Shown: positions 59,942 to 64,000 of the stretch, piece by piece
How positions within the stretch are numbered: position 1 is the first letter of the stretch
Layout of the letters: every line of letters begins with the position of its first letter
Assembly: GCA_028288305.1 (NCBI GenBank)
Contig: JAQBOA010000041.1
Coordinates: 62,001 to 126,000, forward strand
From: Mucilaginibacter sp.
GTDB lineage: Bacteria > Bacteroidota > Bacteroidia > Sphingobacteriales > Sphingobacteriaceae
Direction of reading: 5' to 3'
DNA: 64,000 bases
Position numbers and translations under genes: made by a program
The notes under the pieces: generated by a model
What the model saw: only the letters and a program-made list of their open reading frames with translations
The model's database searches: none
Told to the model about the DNA's origin: nothing

Positions 59942-60928
59942 ATGATGAAGCACATATCTATTCTTGTACCTGAAGGTGACGCCCAGCTGTTAAGCATCGT
60001 AGGGACCTATAAGGCATTTTCCTGGGTAAACAATTATTTAAAAAGTAAAGGAAAAGAGCCGGTATTTATCATTCAACTGGTAGGAATATCAAAAAAATTA
60101 ACTGTTGACGACGGTCTTTTCTCCATCCATCCGCATGTAACTATAGATGAGGTGAACAGTACTAATCTGATCATTATTCCGGCCATTAATTGGAATTTCT
60201 CTCATTCATTACCAGCTAATCAGGCCTTTTTGCCCTGGATAATTAAACAACGTGAACAAGGCGCTGAAGTAGCCAGTATATGTATAGGTGGTTTTCTCCT
60301 GGCTTCTACCGGCTTGCTCAACGGCAAAAGCTGTTCTACGCATTGGATGGGCGCTAACTTGTTCCGCAAAATGTTTCCCGCAGTTAATTTAATGGTTGAT
60401 AAGATCATCACCGACGAAAATGGGATATACACCAATGGCGGGGCTTTATCCTACATAAACCTGATACTATATTTGATTGAAAAATATACCGGTAGGGAAA
60501 TCGCAATTCATTGTGCAAAAATGCTGGAGGTAGATATTGACAGGAATAGCCAGTCGCCTTTTACGATGTTCTCCGGCTTAAAAGATCACCAGGACAAAGA
60601 AATTAAAGAAGCCCAATTCTTTATTGAAAATAACATTGATAAAAAAATTTCTTTCGAAAAGCTGGCTACACAATTAGCCTTAGGGCGGAGAAATTTTGAC
60701 CGGCGTTTTATAAAAGCAACTTCCCATACCCCGGTCGACTATTTACAACGGGTAAAAATAGAAGCTGCAAAAAAAGCGCTGGAGACCAGCAGAAGCACTA
60801 TTAATGAAGTAATGTATGCAACCGGCTATTTGGATATGAAAGCTTTTCGTGATGTGTTCAAAAAGATAACTGGCTTATCACCATTGGAATATAGGAATAA
60901 ATATAATAGGGAAGCGGTGGTCTCTTAG
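59942..60928 (+). CDS. GlxA-type regulator (DJ-1/PfpI + AraC HTH)
   Basis: 328 aa. Residues about 5-180 are a DJ-1/PfpI-like amidotransferase fold with Cys in the nucleophile position (EVASICIGGFLLASTGLL). Residues about 225-322 hold two AraC helix-turn-helices: ISFEKLATQLALGRRNFDRR and INEVMYATGYLDMKAFRDVF, ending GLSPLEYRNKY. GlxA proteins sense small metabolites and activate nearby genes. It is divergent from the VOC-SRPBCC operon, whose promoter lies in the shared 127 bp. Signal unknown. Confidence 0.9.
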   Translation: MMKHISILVPEGDAQLLSIVGTYKAFSWVNNYLKSKGKEPVFIIQLVGISKKLTVDDGLFSIHPHVTIDEVNSTNLIIIPAINWNFSHSLPANQAFLPWIIKQREQGAEVASICIGGFLLASTGLLNGKSCSTHWMGANLFRKMFPAVNLMVDKIITDENGIYTNGGALSYINLILYLIEKYTGREIAIHCAKMLEVDIDRNSQSPFTMFSGLKDHQDKEIKEAQFFIENNIDKKISFEKLATQLALGRRNFDRRFIKATSHTPVDYLQRVKIEAAKKALETSRSTINEVMYATGYLDMKAFRDVFKKITGLSPLEYRNKYNREAVVS

Positions 60929-60951
60929 TGAAAGTTTTTTTGTACAATAAA

Positions 60952-61332
60952 CTATTCTTGCTTTTTCTTATTTGCTTTTTCCATATCCGCCTGTACCCTA
61001 AACTTCACAATTTTGTTAATCAAATCCAAAGGCATAGGCTTGTCTATCGGAAATTGAATTGCACCTTTAGAAAATTTGTACGGAGCCAACTCATTTTTAA
61101 AAACTTCGATTGGCGCTGCCGTTGGATAAAGGCCGATATGCTCTCTATATGCCGCATAATAAACCAATATTCCATTCAATTTAAACGCTGGCATGTTATA
61201 ACTGATCACTTCTTTAGCCCCTGGTGCTGACTTTTTTATTGTATTTCTAACCTGTTCTAAAATATTTACTGTACTTGCCGGAAACGTAGAAAAATACTCA
61301 TCTACGGTTTTAAATTTGATACCTGTTTCCAT
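60952..61332 (-). CDS. DUF1801 protein (YdhG/iron chaperone-like)
   Basis: 126 aa with the DUF1801 pattern: FKTVDEYFSTFPASTVNILE, AKEVISYNMPAFKLNGILVY, YAAYREHIGLYPTAAPIEVF and KFSKGAIQFPIDKPMPLDLI. The fold resembles frataxin-like iron chaperones in B. subtilis Fra; here the function is not proved. Convergent with the GlxA regulator, 23 bp apart, and adds to the local set of small ligand-binding folds. Confidence 0.88.
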   Translation of the reverse strand: METGIKFKTVDEYFSTFPASTVNILEQVRNTIKKSAPGAKEVISYNMPAFKLNGILVYYAAYREHIGLYPTAAPIEVFKNELAPYKFSKGAIQFPIDKPMPLDLINKIVKFRVQADMEKANKKKQE

Positions 61333-61549
61333 TTTTTATGGTTTTAATGAAGAATGATATTTTATTTGATTATACAAACATAACCCCATTATTTAAAACT
61401 TAAGATGTGAAATAATGACAAATTAGAGGGTAATTTGTGACAAGTCAGTTCCGGCGTAAATCTTTAAATATTTTTGGTAGGATATAAATAAATAAGAATA
61501 AAAATAGTATTTAACTAAAAGACCTTACAAGACCTAAAATTTAATTAAT
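61333..61549. other. Short AT-rich gap upstream of the TMEM175-type gene
   Basis: About 217 bp between divergent genes, with no box fitting TAnnTTTG that I can confirm and no repeat recognised. Confidence 0.35.
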
Positions 61550-62185
61550 ATGAGCACCAAATTTGCTGATGATACTATTACTACAGCTCGCTTAATATCA
61601 TTTAGCGATGGTGTTTTTGCCATTGCTGTTACCCTGTTAGTATTTAACCTGAAGGTGCCTGAAATTCCTGCAGTAAACGTACACATGCTTTTACCGGAAA
61701 TGATTCAAGCTATGTTGCCGCATTTTACCGTATATGTATTAAGTTTTCTTTTGATCGCTGTATACTGGACCTTCCATCACCGTATGCTGAATCTGGTAAC
61801 CAGTATGGATACCCCCTTTTTATGGATGAACATTTGCTACCTGTTAGTGATCGCGTTTATTCCCTTTCCAACAGCATTATTTGGGGCATATCCCCATGAA
61901 ACATTCAGCTTTGTGTTTTACATCTGCAGTATGATGCTGGTGGGATTTTTATCTATGCTCATGTTGTGGTATGCTTCTCATAATTACCGGCTGGTTAGTA
62001 AAGAACTTCCCGTACCTGTAGTGAAGTACCTGTTTTTCCGGCAATTTACCTCCCTTATCGTTTTTCTGCTTGCAATTCCTTTGGCCTTTTACCAATTACG
62101 CTGGGCACAGTATTACCTGTTTATTCTTTTTCCAGTACATTGGCTAACAAGGAAATATTTCAGAAAATATTCAGGGGGAAAGTAA
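61550..62185 (+). CDS. TMEM175-family potassium channel
   Basis: 211 aa, six transmembrane helices. The family's F-S-D motif is RLISFSDGVFAIAVTLLVF (helix 1); then helices around FTVYVLSFLLIAVYWTFHH, FLWMNICYLLVIAFIPFPT, FVFYICSMMLVGFLSMLML, FTSLIVFLLAIPLAFYQL and YYLFILFPVHWL. Bacterial TMEM175 proteins form leaky K+ channels without the TVGYG filter. A single six-helix repeat, as in bacteria. Monocistronic. Confidence 0.87.
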   Translation: MSTKFADDTITTARLISFSDGVFAIAVTLLVFNLKVPEIPAVNVHMLLPEMIQAMLPHFTVYVLSFLLIAVYWTFHHRMLNLVTSMDTPFLWMNICYLLVIAFIPFPTALFGAYPHETFSFVFYICSMMLVGFLSMLMLWYASHNYRLVSKELPVPVVKYLFFRQFTSLIVFLLAIPLAFYQLRWAQYYLFILFPVHWLTRKYFRKYSGGK

Positions 62186-62202
62186 ATTAAAAAACGTCCG
62201 TT

Positions 62203-62493
62203 TTATAAAATGATGGGGTCTTGCCGGTTGTCCCAAAAGAAAAGCACTTCTATTTCATTCGGTTTAACTTCATAAAAAACAGAACAGTTTTTATGGATCA
62301 ATCCCTTCCTGATATTTGGATTATCAGGTATTGACTTGAACATTAATGGCGATTGTAAGATCAAATCAAGTGTTTTAACTGTTTTTCGCTCAAATTTCTT
62401 CAAAACAACATCTCCCCAACGATTATATAGCTGTGCCTGGATTGCCGCATAGGTTTCTTTGGCTTGTCTTGAGAATATCAGCGTTAAGCTCAC
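62203..62493 (-). CDS. RelE/ParE-type toxin
   Basis: 96 aa: LTLIFSRQAKETYAAIQAQL, WGDVVLKKFERKTVKTLDLI, FKSIPDNPNIRKGLIHKNCS and VFYEVKPNEIEVLFFWDNRQ, the ParE/RelE strand-helix order ending with the typical ...FFWDNRQDP. Toxins of this class act on gyrase or on the ribosome; which one is not clear. The start overlaps the antitoxin stop by 4 bp (62490-62493). Confidence 0.85.
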   Translation of the reverse strand: MSLTLIFSRQAKETYAAIQAQLYNRWGDVVLKKFERKTVKTLDLILQSPLMFKSIPDNPNIRKGLIHKNCSVFYEVKPNEIEVLFFWDNRQDPIIL

Positions 62494-62696
62494 TTAGATA
62501 TAGAAAGCTGTTGCTTAAATTCTTCGTAGGTAAATGTATCTCCAGCCTTGATATCTTCCTGACCTTTTTTAATTCCGGCCAAAACATGCGCAGGTAAGAC
62601 CTCCTGCTTTTTCTCAAATTGCACATTTAGCGCTTTAAGAAATGCTGTAACAGCTTTTTCCTGTGCCTTTGTGGGATAAACAATTAAAGTTTCCAT
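62490..62696 (-). CDS. Antitoxin of the RelE/ParE pair
   Basis: 68 aa from ATG 62696 (METLIVYPTKAQEKAVTAFL); an open frame to 62756 is leader. A DUF2683/ParD-like short antitoxin: strand TLIVYPTK, helix KAVTAFLKALNVQFEKK, then AGDTFTYEEFKQQL at the end that would wrap the toxin. Its stop overlaps the toxin start by 4 bp, so the pair is one transcript, antitoxin first. It resembles in form the orphan at 5991-6218. Confidence 0.82.
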   Translation of the reverse strand: METLIVYPTKAQEKAVTAFLKALNVQFEKKQEVLPAHVLAGIKKGQEDIKAGDTFTYEEFKQQLSISK

Positions 62697-62756
62697 GTAC
62701 GCGCTATTGTATTTTTGATATATAACAAACTTACAATTTTTTAAAATTAACGGCAA

Positions 62757-62986
62757 ATTACGGTTTTAATTTTCTACCCATACCTAAAAAACCGAATAAC
62801 TCTCGCTAGCCGGTTCCATTATAGATAATGATTGTTTTAGTCCGAAAGTCCGAAAGATGAAGTCTAAAAGAAACTATTCTCCGATGTCTAATTTCCTCAT
62901 CTGCACATCAGAACACTATTCTCCGACCTCTGACCTCCGTCCTCTGATTTCCTCATCTGCACATTCGCACATCAAAAATCTGCGCA
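62757..62986. other. Gap with imperfect direct repeats
   Basis: About 230 bp. Imperfect copies of ACTATTCTCCGA (62873 and 62915), ATTTCCTCATCTGCACAT (62891-62908 and 62947-62964) and CATCAGAACAC (62906 and 62985). The last copy covers the gltD stop. No gene. Confidence 0.5.
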
Positions 62987-62996
62987 TCAGAACACC
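62873..62996. repeat. Short direct repeats reaching the gltD 3' end
   Basis: ACTATTCTCCGA at 62873-62884 and 62915-62926, ATTTCCTCATCTGCACAT at 62891-62908 and 62947-62964, CATCAGAACAC at 62906 and 62985. The copies are few and unevenly spaced, unlike a CRISPR array. The final copy includes the gltD stop codon (62987-62989). Confidence 0.55.
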
Positions 62997-64000
62997 TGTT
63001 CAAACTGGTTCACCGCATCCTTGCTTTCCAGCACAGAATGACCCATTAAAAATTCATCCACTTTGCGGGCTGCCTCACGGCCTTCAGATATTGCCCAAAC
63101 TACCAGGGATTGTCCGCGGCGCATATCACCTGCAGCGAATACTTTGCCTACATTGGTACGATAAGCACCTTCGATAGCCAGAACATTTTTACGTGCGTCA
63201 AGCTTAATACCCAAACTTTCAAGCGTGCCTTCAAATTGCGGGTGCAAAAAGCCCATTGCCAGGAACACCCTTTGGCAAGGTATTTCCCTTTCAGAACCTT
63301 CCACTTTGCTAAACTTAATTGGCCTGTTCATCACATCCAGTTCCCAGCTAACATCAACAACCTTTAGCGCTCTTAAATTGCCATTTTCATCGCCCAAAAA
63401 CTCTTCGGTATTTACTCCCCAAAAACGCTCGGCACCTTCTTCGTGGCTGCTGGTTGTTTTAAGTATCATGGGGTAGGTTGGCCATGGCATGTGGGCAGTA
63501 CGTTGAGCAGGAGGCTGCATCATTACCTCAAACTGTTTAACAGATCTTGCACCCTGGCGATTTGAAGTACCTACACAGTCGGAACCGGTATCTCCCCCTC
63601 CTATCACAATCACATCTTTACCGGTTGCTAAAATATCTTCATCTTTAACTTCAATACTGCTTACCCGTTTATTCTGTTGCTTTAAAAAGTCCATCGCAAA
63701 ATAGATCCCTTTTAGTTCCCTTCCGGGGATAGGCAAATTACGAGGAATGGTAGAACCGCCGGCCAAAACAACCGCATCATTATTGCGCACCAGTTCATCA
63801 GCAGCTATATCCTTACCGACTTCAGTATTGCATTTAAATACAACGCCATCTTTTTCCATAAGTGAAATACGGCGTTCAACTACCCATTTTTCAAGCTTGA
63901 AATCAGGGATACCATATCGAAGTAAACCACCCGGACGGTCATCACGTTCATAAACTGTTACTGTATGGCCTGCCTTGCTCAATTGAGCGGCAGCAGCAAG
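62987..64000 (-). CDS. gltD: Glutamate synthase small subunit (5' partial)
   Basis: Reads to the last base, with the start beyond the window; the end visible reads [20 protein letters not shown] at the top, a Rossmann FAD site. GltD passes NADPH electrons to GltB in making glutamate from glutamine and 2-oxoglutarate; it lies next to nitrogen metabolism. Motifs: [60 protein letters not shown] and [20 protein letters not shown]. The N-terminal cysteine cluster for the Fe-S centre is outside. gltB is not seen. The 3' end falls in direct repeats. Confidence 0.94.
   Translation of the reverse strand, partial: LAAAAQLSKAGHTVTVYERDDRPGGLLRYGIPDFKLEKWVVERRISLMEKDGVVFKCNTEVGKDIAADELVRNNDAVVLAGGSTIPRNLPIPGRELKGIYFAMDFLKQQNKRVSSIEVKDEDILATGKDVIVIGGGDTGSDCVGTSNRQGARSVKQFEVMMQPPAQRTAHMPWPTYPMILKTTSSHEEGAERFWGVNTEEFLGDENGNLRALKVVDVSWELDVMNRPIKFSKVEGSEREIPCQRVFLAMGFLHPQFEGTLESLGIKLDARKNVLAIEGAYRTNVGKVFAAGDMRRGQSLVVWAISEGREAARKVDEFLMGHSVLESKDAVNQFEQVF

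Noticed and set aside
62873..62996. Possible CRISPR array
   Set aside because: Only two or three imperfect short words with irregular spacing, no constant repeat length and no cas genes.

Overview
This 64 kb window looks like chromosomal DNA of a Bacteroidota bacterium, most likely Sphingobacteriales (Mucilaginibacter/Pedobacter-like). The evidence is a short primary sigma factor without region 1.1, an Oar-like TonB-dependent receptor, a type III glutamine synthetase, promoters of the TTTG/TAnnTTTG type, few clear Shine-Dalgarno sites, a tRNA-His without encoded CCA, and AT-rich intergenic DNA full of palindromic repeats. This placement is inferred from gene families, not from a search. Both ends cut genes: an HxlR-type regulator on the left and gltD on the right.

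Layout. 0-4.7 kb: a uronate/pectin-oligosaccharide utilisation group (kduI with a DUF4350 protein, a secreted YhcH-family protein, a GH88 unsaturated glucuronyl hydrolase) and an NTF2-like secreted protein. 4.8-8.4 kb: an accessory patch next to tRNA-His, bounded at its far end by a 21-bp near-copy of the tRNA T-arm region. It holds an unknown secreted protein, an orphan antitoxin-like gene, a HEPN-like protein, a BRCT protein and a broken small membrane gene. 8.6-16.9 kb: copper ATPase, RNase HI, a YfcE-type phosphoesterase, TrmN6, an ECF sigma/membrane-partner pair, a DUF4160-DUF2442 pair, a GMC oxidoreductase and a YaeR-like VOC protein.

17-29.7 kb: purL, tonB, a DUF4468 protein, then an ammonium-assimilation module (outer-membrane porin, amt, divergent glnN), a ClC channel and purM. 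29.8-38.2 kb: a large Oar-like receptor, lpdA, a SpoU methyltransferase, galK, a YciI-like protein and a lipoprotein. 38.3-51.9 kb: an aldo/keto reductase, a DUF6600 lipoprotein with an N/Q/P-rich tandem repeat tail, a DUF1761 protein, an MBL hydrolase, rpoD, a PhzF protein, an NAD(P)-binding protein, smc, an S41 protease and a degenerate HAD protein.

52-61.3 kb is dominated by small ligand-binding folds. An autoregulated ArsR-SRPBCC-VOC-SRPBCC-VF530 operon comes first. A degenerate DEAD-box protein and truA follow. Then a VOC-SRPBCC-SRPBCC-SRPBCC operon diverges from a GlxA-type regulator, followed by a DUF1801 protein. The right end has a TMEM175-type channel, a RelE/ParE toxin-antitoxin pair and gltD.

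No CRISPR array, complete insertion sequence, integrase or prophage is visible. The most distinctive features are the promoter-embedded double palindrome of the ArsR operon, the tRNA-His-linked patch, the degenerate DEAD-box and HAD proteins, and the many intergenic palindromic repeat families, some forming the very ends of genes.
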